The translations under genes were made by a program, and so were the position numbers. A model generated the notes under the pieces. It ran no database searches. It saw nothing but the letters and a program-made list of their open reading frames with translations, and was not told the origin of the DNA. A DNA stretch of 8,080 nucleotides, from assembly GCA_023394015.1 (NCBI GenBank), contig JAEXBL010000304.1:1-8080 (forward strand). The letters run 5' to 3'. Of the stretch, positions 1 through 6,034 are shown one piece after another (the first letter of the stretch is position 1; each line of letters starts with the position of its first letter). The DNA comes from Pseudomonadota bacterium (GTDB lineage Bacteria; Pseudomonadota; Gammaproteobacteria; Burkholderiales; Burkholderiaceae_C).

Positions 1-875
1 CTGTAGCCGTCCTTGAAGCCCTCGACCTTGAAGTCGCGCCCCACCAGCGCGCCGAGGAAGGAGCCGATGAACACGCCGGGCAGCATGCCGGCGTCGAAAC
101 CGAAGGCCGGTGCCGGGCTGGCCAGCACGCGCATCAGCCACTCGGCCGAGGGGCCGCTGAAAGTCAGGCCCTGGATCTGCACCGGGTCGAAGCTGGCCTG
201 CGACACCGCGTAGCTGAACCACCAGGCGCTCGCCACCGCCAGGCCCGTGCCGACGCCGCCGATCCACATCCAGCGCCGGTTGCCGCTGCGCAGCGAGAAG
301 ATCACCGCCACCACCAGCCACAGCAGGCCGAAGACCAGCCCATCCACATGGCCCGCGCCCACGCGCGCCAGCACGTCGCGCGCGGCGCCGCCGTCCACCG
401 TCCACCAGCCGGAGATCTCATGGCGCAGCGGCGCCAGGCTACCCGCCAGCGCCGCCTGCGCGGTGACGGCGAACACCAGGCCCGACAGCAGCGCGCGCAG
501 GTTGCCGTTGGCCGACAGCACCAGCAGCCGGCTGGCGCAGCCGCGCGTCATGATCATGCCGACGCCGAACAGCAGGCCGCCCACCAGCGCGCCCGACAGG
601 CTGCCGCGGTTGGCGAGCTGGCGCGCGCCGCTCACGTCCAGCCAGCCGGCCAGGATCAGCGCCTGCACGGCCACCAGCGCGCTGGCAAAGGCCAGCAGCC
701 ACACCGACAGCTTTTCGCCGAACTTGCCGTGCCAGAACTCAATGACGGCCGCGCGCAGGCAAAAGCGCGAGCGCTGCGCGAAGAAGCCGAACATCACGCC
801 GATGAGGGCGCCGCCCACCGCCAGCACCGCCGTGGTGCCATGGTGTTCCACCCAGCTTGCCAGTTCGGAGTCCAT
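1..875 (-). CDS. YeeE/YedE-family membrane protein (TsuA-like sulfur-compound transporter), partial
   Basis: Reading the minus strand from ATG at 875 gives 291 uninterrupted codons to the left window edge, so the C-terminus is missing. The product is very hydrophobic, with many membrane segments separated by short Gly/Arg turns. It carries two Cys motifs typical of YeeE/YedE proteins: SRFCLRAA (Cys39) and GMIMTRGCASRLLV (Cys113). In the characterised member TsuA, conserved Cys residues line a path for thiosulfate uptake. Family members are usually about 350-400 residues, so roughly a quarter is cut off, including the region where a third conserved Cys would be expected. It is divergent from the sox genes and shares their control region, which suggests import or export of thiosulfate or another sulfur species for the pathway. 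The substrate is inferred. No clear Shine-Dalgarno sequence precedes the start; the next in-frame option, a GTG at codon 9, is no better supported. Confidence 0.88.
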   Translation of the reverse strand, partial: MDSELASWVEHHGTTAVLAVGGALIGVMFGFFAQRSRFCLRAAVIEFWHGKFGEKLSVWLLAFASALVAVQALILAGWLDVSGARQLANRGSLSGALVGGLLFGVGMIMTRGCASRLLVLSANGNLRALLSGLVFAVTAQAALAGSLAPLRHEISGWWTVDGGAARDVLARVGAGHVDGLVFGLLWLVVAVIFSLRSGNRRWMWIGGVGTGLAVASAWWFSYAVSQASFDPVQIQGLTFSGPSAEWLMRVLASPAPAFGFDAGMLPGVFIGSFLGALVGRDFKVEGFKDGY

Positions 876-919
876 GTTCAATAATTAATTCAGTAATAAC
901 TGATGGATATTAAGAGCCC
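876..919. promoter_or_regulatory. Divergent promoter region between the YeeE/YedE gene and the sox genes
   Basis: This 44-nt gap between two outward-facing start codons is strikingly A/T-rich against very GC-rich flanks, as expected for back-to-back promoters. It holds the palindrome at 889-904. It also contains, on the minus strand at 906-914, the 9-mer CTTAATATC that recurs on the plus strand at 2942-2950 just before soxC. I could not assign convincing -35/-10 pairs for either direction. The gap is so short that promoter elements probably extend into the coding regions. Confidence 0.6.
889..904. promoter_or_regulatory. Putative operator, palindrome TTCAG-N6-CTGAT
   Basis: TTCAG (889-893) and CTGAT (900-904) form inverted half-sites around a 6-nt AT-only spacer, with only the outermost base unpaired. 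The same arrangement, with perfect arms, occurs at 8064-8079 at the other end of the locus. Its position midway between two divergent starts fits an operator controlling both directions. The cognate regulator is not in the window. ArsR-type SoxR repressors are known to control sox genes in other bacteria, but I have no evidence that this is their site. Confidence 0.5.
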
Positions 920-1903
920 ATGATGCCGCCTGTGATTGATCGCCGTCAACTCCTCCAGCGCTGTGCCTGCGTGGCGTTCGGCGGGGCGGTGTGGGCGCGC
1001 TATGCCGACGCCACCGCCCAGCCGGCACCGCCACCCGAGATGGTGGCCCGCGAGGCGGCGCCCGGCTGCTGGTACGTGGAAGGCCTGTCGGCGCTGGGCT
1101 CGCCGGCCAACCAGAACTTCATTTCCAACGCCGGCTTCATCGTCACCTCGGCCGGGGTGGTGGTGGTCGATGCGCTGGGTTCGCCGGCGCTGGCCGAGCG
1201 CCTGCTGGCCGAGATCAAGAAGGTCACGCCGCAGAAGGTGACGCACGTGATCGTCACCCACTACCACGCCGACCATGTGTACGGCCTGCAGGTGTTCGAG
1301 CAGGCGGGCGCGCGCATCATCGCGCACCAGGCCGGCCGCGAGTACCTGAATGCCGACACCGCGCGCCTGCGCCTGCAGGCCTCGCGCCAGGAGCTGGCGC
1401 CCTGGGTCAACGAGAAGACGCGCCTGGTCGGCGCCACCGAGTGGATCGACGGCCGCCGCGAGCTGACGGTGGGCGACACGCAACTGGTGCTGCAGCCCGT
1501 GGGCCCGGCCCACACGCCGGAGGACCTGGTGGTCTACCTGCCGCAGCGCCAGGTGCTGTACGCGGGCGACCTGGTGTTCCGCAGCCGCATCCCCTTCGTC
1601 GGCCAGGCCGACAGCCGCAACTGGATCGTCTCGCTCGACAAGCTGCTGGCCTTCGACACCCGCGTCATCATCCCCGGCCACGGGCCGGTCTCCTCCGAGG
1701 CGCGGGCCGACATGCAACTCACGCGCGACTACCTGGTCTACCTGCGCAAGGTCATGGGCGAGGCCGCGCGCGATATGACACCGTTCGACGAGGCCTACCA
1801 GGCCACCGACTGGAGCCGGTTCGAGCACCTGCCCCTGTTCACCGCCGCCAACCGCATGAACGCCTACAACACCTACCTGCTGATGGAGCACGACCACGAA
1901 TGA
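920..1903 (+). CDS. SoxH-like metallo-beta-lactamase-fold hydrolase, Tat-exported
   Basis: This is a 327-residue protein of the metallo-beta-lactamase fold. The dinuclear metal-site motifs are complete: HYHADH at 114-119 (His114, His116, Asp118, His119), then His198 in GPAHTPED, Asp217 in AGDLVF and His254 in IIPGHGP. The N-terminus has a twin-arginine signal (DRRQLLQ, residues 7-13) followed by a hydrophobic stretch ending near residue 34, so it should fold in the cytoplasm and act in the periplasm. Size, export and context match SoxH and the related 'quinoprotein relay' zinc hydrolases. The substrate of SoxH is not established, and thiosulfate oxidation in vitro does not need it. Its stop overlaps the thioredoxin start (ATGA), indicating one transcript and coupled translation. 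A weak AAGAG (912-916) lies 3 nt from the first ATG and 6 nt from a second ATG at 923, so either Met could initiate. Confidence 0.85.
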   Translation: MMPPVIDRRQLLQRCACVAFGGAVWARYADATAQPAPPPEMVAREAAPGCWYVEGLSALGSPANQNFISNAGFIVTSAGVVVVDALGSPALAERLLAEIKKVTPQKVTHVIVTHYHADHVYGLQVFEQAGARIIAHQAGREYLNADTARLRLQASRQELAPWVNEKTRLVGATEWIDGRRELTVGDTQLVLQPVGPAHTPEDLVVYLPQRQVLYAGDLVFRSRIPFVGQADSRNWIVSLDKLLAFDTRVIIPGHGPVSSEARADMQLTRDYLVYLRKVMGEAARDMTPFDEAYQATDWSRFEHLPLFTAANRMNAYNTYLLMEHDHE

Positions 1904-2400
1904 GCACGCCCCAAGATGGCAAGCACTGGTCGCGGCGCCGGAACCTGCAGGCGCTGGGGGCGCTGGTGCTTGGCGGCACGGTGGGGGCGGGGGCGGCGCG
2001 CGCTGCCGACCGCAAGCTGCCGCTGTCCGCCTCGCTGCAGGCCGAGTTGGCCCGCGCGCTGAAGTCGCGCCAGCCCCTGGTGGTGCTGGTCAGCCTGCAC
2101 CGCTGCCCCTGGTGCGACGAGGTGCGCAACAACTACCTGGCGCCCATGCAGGCGCAGGACGGCCTGCCGGTGGTGCAGGTCGACATGCTCAGCCCCGCCG
2201 GCACGCGCGGCCTGCAGGGCGAGGCCACCACCCACGATGCCCTGGTGCGCGGCTGGGGCGTGAAGATCGCGCCCACCGTGCTGTTTCTCGGCCCGGGCGG
2301 CCAAGAAGTGGCCGAGCGGCTGGTGGGCGGCTCGCCGGACTTCTACGCCGCCTACCTGGACAACCGGCTGGCCGAGGCGCGCAAGGCGCTGGGCCAGTGA
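1900..2400 (+). CDS. Periplasmic thioredoxin-fold protein (SoxW/SoxS-like)
   Basis: This 166-residue protein has an N-terminal export signal with an Arg run (SRRRNLQ, 11-17) before a hydrophobic stretch, cleaved probably after ARA (33-35). The Arg motif suggests Tat, though Sec is possible. The thioredoxin active site CPWC is at 69-72 and the family's cis-proline lies in KIAPT (Pro125). It probably transfers reducing equivalents to periplasmic Cys residues. In Paracoccus, SoxW partners the membrane protein SoxV, and SoxS reduces inactive SoxY disulfides. I cannot tell which of these it matches, and no SoxV-like gene is in the window. The start was chosen because the longer upstream frame is only the shadow of the preceding gene. 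ATG 1900 overlaps that gene's stop, and GGAG at 1885-1888 is 11 nt upstream, slightly far, so reinitiation is plausible. Confidence 0.82.
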   Translation: MSTPQDGKHWSRRRNLQALGALVLGGTVGAGAARAADRKLPLSASLQAELARALKSRQPLVVLVSLHRCPWCDEVRNNYLAPMQAQDGLPVVQVDMLSPAGTRGLQGEATTHDALVRGWGVKIAPTVLFLGPGGQEVAERLVGGSPDFYAAYLDNRLAEARKALGQ

Positions 2401-2422
2401 GCTTGAGGGTGGGCATTTTCGG

Positions 2423-2486
2423 GCTGCCGCGCTGACGCCGCAGGCGCGGGCAGCTTCCATGAAAAGCAGCCATCCCAAAGGCTGCT
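2423..2486 (+). other. Two adjacent RNA hairpins in the leader of the cytochrome c gene
   Basis: The first stem pairs GCTGCC-GCGC (2423-2432) with GCGC and GGCAGC (2444-2447, 2449-2454), with one bulged G at 2448. The second pairs AGCAGCC (2465-2471) perfectly with GGCTGCT (2480-2486) around an 8-nt loop. Neither is followed by a T run, so they are not intrinsic terminators. Their arms are similar in sequence (GGCTGC/GCAGCC), so alternative pairing between the two is possible. The second stem ends 6 nt before the ribosome-binding site at 2493-2497. A role in transcript stability or translation is only a possibility. Confidence 0.35.
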
Positions 2487-2505
2487 CGAACCAGGAGACA
2501 AAGGC

Positions 2506-2841
2506 ATGCAACACGCTTTCCGAATCCGCGCCTGGTGGGCCGCCGGCCTGCTGTGCGCTTCCATGGGCGCGGCCGCGCAAGGCCCGGCCATCTTCAAGGA
2601 GGCCGACCTGAAGCTGGGCGAGAAGCTCATCGCTGAGAACAAGTGCAGCGAGTGCCACGCCAAGAAATGGGCCGACGACGGCAACGCCATCTACCGCCCT
2701 CAGGGCCGCATCAACACCGCCGGCCTGCTGCGCGGCATGGTCGAGCAGTGCAACACCGAGATGAACATGGGCCTGTTCCCCGAAGAGGTGACGGCCGTGG
2801 CCGCTGTGCTGAACCGCGACCACTACCGCTTTGCGGAATAG
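2506..2841 (+). CDS. Small periplasmic monohaem cytochrome c
   Basis: This 111-residue protein starts with a signal peptide (charged start, hydrophobic core at about 9-22, cleavage probably after AAAQ near 25). One haem-attachment motif, CSECH, lies at 47-51. Downstream, a conserved-looking block with a lone Cys and two Met (EQCNTEMNMGLFPEE, about 80-94) could supply the distal haem ligand; the Cys is unusual for so small a cytochrome. It is not SoxX, SoxA or SoxD, which are found downstream. Its place between the thioredoxin and soxC suggests a role passing electrons from Sox enzymes to the respiratory chain, but that is inference. A good AGGAG (2493-2497) sits 8 nt before the ATG. I do not recognise a specific gene name. 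Confidence 0.82.
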   Translation: MQHAFRIRAWWAAGLLCASMGAAAQGPAIFKEADLKLGEKLIAENKCSECHAKKWADDGNAIYRPQGRINTAGLLRGMVEQCNTEMNMGLFPEEVTAVAAVLNRDHYRFAE

Positions 2842-2928
2842 GGCCGGGCTGCCGCCCGCTCCACCACCGGCCCGGGTGTCACCTGTGTGACTCCGGGCGC
2901 CGCCATGGGGATAACCCCTGAGGGCGGC
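2841..2928 (+). other. Cluster of GC-rich hairpins between the cytochrome c gene and soxC
   Basis: Three inverted repeats lie in about 90 nt. GGGCCGG (2841-2847) pairs with CCGGCCC (2867-2873). CCCGG (2871-2875) pairs with CCGGG (2893-2897), enclosing GTCA/TGAC (2878-2881, 2888-2891). GCCGCC (2899-2904) pairs with GGCGGC (2923-2928), enclosing GGGG/CCCC (2907-2910, 2915-2918). The first two share bases 2871-2873 and so cannot both form fully. No T run follows the last stem, so this is not a classical terminator, but it could attenuate or protect the message between the accessory genes and soxC. Confidence 0.45.
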
Positions 2929-2945
2929 AGGGTGAATCTGGCTTA

Positions 2946-2968
2946 ATATCAGCGGTTGCGCATATAAA
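2946..2968 (+). promoter_or_regulatory. Possible soxC promoter with degenerate operator
   Basis: An AT-rich patch just upstream of soxC contains ATATCAG (2946-2952), a 6-nt spacer and CGCATAT (2959-2965). This has the geometry of the palindromes at 889 and 8064, but the inner right arm is mismatched. TATAAA at 2963-2968 resembles a -10 box. I see no good -35. A start from this -10 would fall only a few bases before the soxC ATG, giving a nearly leaderless message, in keeping with the lack of a ribosome-binding site there. Confidence 0.35.
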
Positions 2969-2981
2969 GATTCGTAGATTC

Positions 2982-4361
2982 ATGTCCCAAGACCAACTTC
3001 AACCCGCGCCGGCCAGCGTCCCGAGCGGGCGTCTGCGCAAGGCGCCCGAGAGCTTCTTGGACCATGCCGGCGTTCGCACCGTGTTTGCCGAAGGCAAGCG
3101 CGGCCGGCGCGACTTCATCCGCGGCGCCTTTGCCGCCGCCCTGGCCGGCGGTGCCGCGGCACGGGCCTCGGCGCAGGGCGCCGTCACCGGCGATGGCGAT
3201 CCGGCCATCCTGAACCTGCCGGCGCACAGCACCGGCCTGGGTCAGCCGGTGGTGACCGACGGCTACGGCCTGCCCTCCAAGTACGAGGGCAACGTGCAGC
3301 GCCGCCAGAGCCCGGGGCTGACGCAGTCCAACCAGTCCTCGGTGTCGTTCGCGCCGCTGCAGTCGCTGTTCGGCATCGTCACGCCCAGCGGGCTGCACTT
3401 CGAGCGCCACCACCAGGGCTGGTGGGACGTCGATCCGGCGCAGCACCGCTTCATGGGCAACGGCATGGTCAAGTCGCCCAAGGTGTTCACCATGGACGAG
3501 ATCATGCGCCTGCCCAGCGTCAGCCGCTTCTACTTCATCGAGTGCGGCGCCAACACCGGCATGGAGTGGGGCAACGTGGCCGTGCCCACCTGCCAGTACA
3601 CGCACGGCATGCTGTCGTGCAGCGAGTTCACCGGCGTGCCGCTGATCACCCTGCTGGAACTCGCCGGCGCCGACCTGAAGGGCGGAAAGTTCGTGCTGGC
3701 CGAGGGCGCCGACGGCTCGTCGATGACTCGCACCATTCCCATGAGCCTGGTCACCAGCGGCCAGGTGCTGGTGGCCTACGGCCAGAACGGCGAGATGCTG
3801 CGCCCCGAGAACGGCTACCCGCTGCGCCTGGTGGTGCCGGGCGTGCAGGGCGTGAGCTGGGTCAAGTACCTGCGCCGCGTCGAGGTGGGCGACAAGCCCT
3901 GGGCCACCAAGGACGAGGCGATCCACTACATCGACCTGCTGCCCGACGGCACGCACCGCCAGTACACCAGCATCCAGGAGTGCAAGAGCGTCATCACCAC
4001 GCCCTCGGGCGGCCAGGTGCTGCTGGACAAGGGCTTCTACAACTTGAGCGGCCTGGCCTGGTCGGGCCGCGGCAAGATCAAGCGCGTGGACGTGTCGGTG
4101 GACGGTGGCCGCAACTGGCGCAGCGCCCGGCTGGAGACGCCGGTGATGGACAAGTGCCTGACCCGCTTCAACCTCGACTGGGTGTGGGACGGCAAGCCCG
4201 CCATCGTGCAAAGCCGCGCCATGGACGAGACCGGCTACGTGCAGCCCAACTACAAGCAGCTGCGCGACGTGCGTGGCAACCGCTCCATCTACCACAACAA
4301 CGCCATCCAGTCCTGGCTGGTGCAGGAAAACGGCGAGGTCAAGAATGTTCAGCTCTCGTAA
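2982..4361 (+). CDS. soxC: SoxC, molybdopterin subunit of sulfane dehydrogenase SoxCD
   Basis: SoxC is the molybdenum-cofactor subunit of periplasmic SoxCD, which removes six electrons from the sulfane sulfur left on SoxY. The 459-residue product has a long N-region, then a twin-arginine signal (GRRDFIRGAF, 41-50) and Ala-rich hydrophobic segment to about 65, as expected for a cofactor-loaded Tat substrate. A sulfite-oxidase-type domain follows, with Cys188 in FIECGANTGMEWG as the molybdenum ligand. The His/Trp-rich ERHHQGWWDVDP lies at 141-152, and a C-terminal dimerisation domain spans about 340-450 (VDVSVDGGRNW, 369-379). The long N-terminus contains RKAPESFLDHAG (19-30), a stretch typical of SoxC. 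No Shine-Dalgarno is visible before ATG 2982 and I see no better start. The 3' end overlaps soxD by 17 nt, fitting an obligate heterodimeric partner. Presence of soxCD predicts full oxidation to sulfate. Confidence 0.97.
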   Translation: MSQDQLQPAPASVPSGRLRKAPESFLDHAGVRTVFAEGKRGRRDFIRGAFAAALAGGAAARASAQGAVTGDGDPAILNLPAHSTGLGQPVVTDGYGLPSKYEGNVQRRQSPGLTQSNQSSVSFAPLQSLFGIVTPSGLHFERHHQGWWDVDPAQHRFMGNGMVKSPKVFTMDEIMRLPSVSRFYFIECGANTGMEWGNVAVPTCQYTHGMLSCSEFTGVPLITLLELAGADLKGGKFVLAEGADGSSMTRTIPMSLVTSGQVLVAYGQNGEMLRPENGYPLRLVVPGVQGVSWVKYLRRVEVGDKPWATKDEAIHYIDLLPDGTHRQYTSIQECKSVITTPSGGQVLLDKGFYNLSGLAWSGRGKIKRVDVSVDGGRNWRSARLETPVMDKCLTRFNLDWVWDGKPAIVQSRAMDETGYVQPNYKQLRDVRGNRSIYHNNAIQSWLVQENGEVKNVQLS

Positions 4362-5412
4362 GGTTTTCGCTGCCATCCTGATGGTCGCCTGCGCCGCATC
4401 GGCCAGCGCCCAGGGCAAATTTCCCGGCATCGGCCGCGACGCCACGCCCAAGGAGGTGGCGGCCTGGGACATCGACGTGCGGCCCGACTTCCAGGGCCTG
4501 CCGCCCGGCAGCGGCAAGGTGTCGGTGGGCCAGGACATTTGGGAAGACAAGTGCGCCACCTGCCACGGCTTCTTCGCCGAATCCAACTCGGTGTTCACGC
4601 CGCTGGTGGGCGGCACCACGGCAGAGGACGTCAAGACCGGCCGCGTCGCCAACCTGACGCGCACCGACTACCCCGGCCGCACCAGCTTGATGAAGGTGCC
4701 CACCGTCTCCACGCTGTGGGACTACATCAACCGCGCCATGCCCTGGGACAAGCCCAAGTCGCTCAAGCCCGACGAGGTATACGCGGTCACCGCCTTTCTG
4801 CTCAACCTGGCCAACGTGGTGCCGGACGACTTCACCCTGTCCGACAAGAACATCGCCGAGGTGCAGGCGAAGATGCCCAACCGCAACGGCATGACCACCA
4901 AGCACGCCATGTGGCCCGGCAAGGAGCTGAACGGCACCGACAAGCCCGACGTGGTCGGCACCGCCTGCATGAAGGACTGCCCGGAGCTGAAGATCAGCTC
5001 GCGCCTGCCCGAGCACGCGCGCGATGCGCACGGCAACCTGCGCGAGCAGAACCGCACCGTGGGCCCGCAGCGCGGCTCCGACACCACCAAGCCCGAGGGC
5101 AAGCTGGGCGATGCCGCCGGCGCCGTGAAGGTGGTGGGTGGCGCGGGCGGCCCGGTCAGCCCCAACGCGGCGGCGATCAAGCTGACGCAGCAGCACGCCT
5201 GCACCGCCTGCCATAACATCGAGGGCAAGCTGGTCGGCCCGAGCTTTGTCGACATCGCCAAGAAGCACAGCGGCAAGACCGAGTACCTGGCGGGCAAGAT
5301 CAAGAGTGGCGGATCGGGCGTCTGGGGCGAAATCCCCATGCCGCCGCAGGACCTGCCGGACGCCGACACCCAGGCCATGGCCGCCTGGCTGGCGGCCGGG
5401 GCCGGCAAGTAA
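4345..5412 (+). CDS. soxD: SoxD, dihaem cytochrome c subunit of sulfane dehydrogenase
   Basis: SoxD takes electrons from the SoxC molybdenum centre and passes them to other cytochromes. The 355-residue protein has a Sec signal peptide (residues 1 to about 23, ending SASAQ) and two class I cytochrome c domains. The haem motifs are CATCH (70-74) and CTACH (286-290), with EIPMPP (about 329-334) offering a distal Met for the second haem. The intervening region (about 180-275) includes TACMKDCPELKISSRLPEHA, characteristic of SoxD, with two further Cys at 208 and 212. ATG 4345 was chosen over an in-frame ATG at 4273 because it begins a proper signal peptide and has GAGG (4335-4338) 6 nt upstream. 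The longer form would add 24 unrelated residues. The start lies inside soxC, so translation of the two subunits is probably coupled. Confidence 0.96.
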   Translation: MFSSRKVFAAILMVACAASASAQGKFPGIGRDATPKEVAAWDIDVRPDFQGLPPGSGKVSVGQDIWEDKCATCHGFFAESNSVFTPLVGGTTAEDVKTGRVANLTRTDYPGRTSLMKVPTVSTLWDYINRAMPWDKPKSLKPDEVYAVTAFLLNLANVVPDDFTLSDKNIAEVQAKMPNRNGMTTKHAMWPGKELNGTDKPDVVGTACMKDCPELKISSRLPEHARDAHGNLREQNRTVGPQRGSDTTKPEGKLGDAAGAVKVVGGAGGPVSPNAAAIKLTQQHACTACHNIEGKLVGPSFVDIAKKHSGKTEYLAGKIKSGGSGVWGEIPMPPQDLPDADTQAMAAWLAAGAGK

Positions 5413-5424
5413 ACACCGGGCCGG

Positions 5425-5445
5425 GCATGGGGATATTCCCCATGC
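5425..5445 (+). other. Perfect hairpin between soxD and soxY
   Basis: GCATGGGGA (5425-5433) pairs perfectly with TCCCCATGC (5437-5445) around a 3-nt TAT. There is no T tract afterwards, so it is not a standard terminator. It sits in the 82-nt gap upstream of soxY and may stabilise a processed soxYZ message or act as a protein-binding palindrome. The word CATGGGGATA also occurs at 2904-2913 in the hairpin before soxC. Downstream, 5460-5480 is AT-rich and could host a weak promoter, but no convincing hexamers were found. Confidence 0.45.
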
Positions 5446-5494
5446 GCGTGCCCGATCGAAGCATTAGCATTCACTTATTTACAGGAGAAGTACG

Positions 5495-5953
5495 ATGCAG
5501 ACACGTCGACAAACCCTCAAGCAAAGCGCTGTCGTGGCGGGCCTGCTGGCCGGCACCGGCCTGTTCCCCCAGTACGCGCTGGCTTTCAACAAGGCGGCCT
5601 TCGACGCCAAGAACCTGGGCGACGCGCTCAAGGCCCTGGGCGGCAATGCCGAGCCGGCCGAAAGCAGCGCCGTCACGCTGACGGCCCCCGACATCGCCGA
5701 GAACGGCGCCGTGGTGCCCCTGGCCGTGGCCAGCACGCTGCCCGGCGTCAAGCAGTTGCTGCTGCTGGTCGAGAAGAACCCCAACGCGCTGGTGGCCGTG
5801 TTCAACGTCAGCCCCGAGGTGGAGCCCAGCTTCGCCACCCGTGCCAAGATGGGCGAGTCCTCCGACGTCTACGCCGTGGCCATCACCGAAGACGGCAAGA
5901 CGCACTACGCCAAGAAGGAAGTCAAGGTCACGCTGGGTGGCTGCGGCGGGTGA
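5495..5953 (+). CDS. soxY: SoxY, sulfur-carrier subunit of SoxYZ
   Basis: SoxY carries pathway intermediates covalently on a C-terminal Cys swinging arm. The 152-residue product ends in GGCGG with Cys150, the diagnostic carrier residue. The N-terminus is a Tat signal (TRRQTLKQ, 3-10, then a hydrophobic stretch, with ALA at 28-30 as probable cleavage site). SoxYZ is exported as a folded pair, SoxZ having no signal of its own. The mature part is an immunoglobulin-like beta-sandwich with alternating Val/Leu-rich strands, of normal family length. A strong ribosome-binding site AGGAGA (5483-5488) lies 6 nt before the ATG. The next gene is soxZ, but 143 nt separate them, which is long for two subunits of one complex. 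Confidence 0.97.
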   Translation: MQTRRQTLKQSAVVAGLLAGTGLFPQYALAFNKAAFDAKNLGDALKALGGNAEPAESSAVTLTAPDIAENGAVVPLAVASTLPGVKQLLLLVEKNPNALVAVFNVSPEVEPSFATRAKMGESSDVYAVAITEDGKTHYAKKEVKVTLGGCGG

Positions 5954-5955
5954 TA

Positions 5956-6034
5956 GGGCCCCCCTGAGTCGCCTGCGGCGCCTTCCCCCAGGGGACAACG
6001 CCAGCGGCCAGGCCAAGCCCGTCCACGGCGTCCC
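5956..6034. repeat. Probable dispersed intergenic repeat element between soxY and soxZ
   Basis: Starting 3 nt after the soxY stop, this GC-rich non-coding stretch contains CCCCTG (5961-5966) and CAGGGG (5989-5994) as closing arms around a small GCC/GGC stem (5971-5973, 5977-5979). A tail with GGCCAGGCCAAGCC and CCACGGCGTC follows. It resembles a short repeat I recall as abundant between genes in Comamonadaceae genomes (C-run, TGAG..., CGCC, C-run, AGGGG, then a tail with CCACGGCG). Only one copy is in the window, so repetition is recalled, not seen. Boundaries are approximate. It explains most of the soxY-soxZ gap. The remaining 6035-6096 is an AT-richer leader to the soxZ ribosome-binding site. 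Confidence 0.5.

Noticed and set aside
247..888. Plus-strand frames opposite the YeeE/YedE gene
   Set aside because: Composition is Ser/Pro/Arg-rich without hydrophobic or catalytic patterns, while the minus strand encodes a coherent membrane protein with conserved Cys motifs.
991..1899. N-terminal extension in frame with the thioredoxin
   Set aside because: It overlaps the metallo-beta-lactamase-fold gene completely, and its Arg/Gly/Pro-rich translation is a frame shadow. The signal peptide begins at ATG 1900.
2877..2892. TGTCAC...GTGACT resembling a Crp/Fnr-type site
   Set aside because: The half-sites are arranged GTCA-N6-TGAC, the reverse of the TGTGA-N6-TCACA order, and are better explained as part of the hairpin at 2871-2897.
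4273..4344. Longer SoxD start within soxC
   Set aside because: The added 24 residues are Thr/Pro-rich and would bury the signal peptide. The internal ATG at 4345 has a well-placed GAGG.
2949..4664. A 571-codon open frame on the minus strand opposite soxC and soxD
   Set aside because: It is the antisense shadow of two clearly recognisable genes. Its product is low in complexity (His, Ala, Gly, Val runs), as produced by high third-position GC, with no domain.
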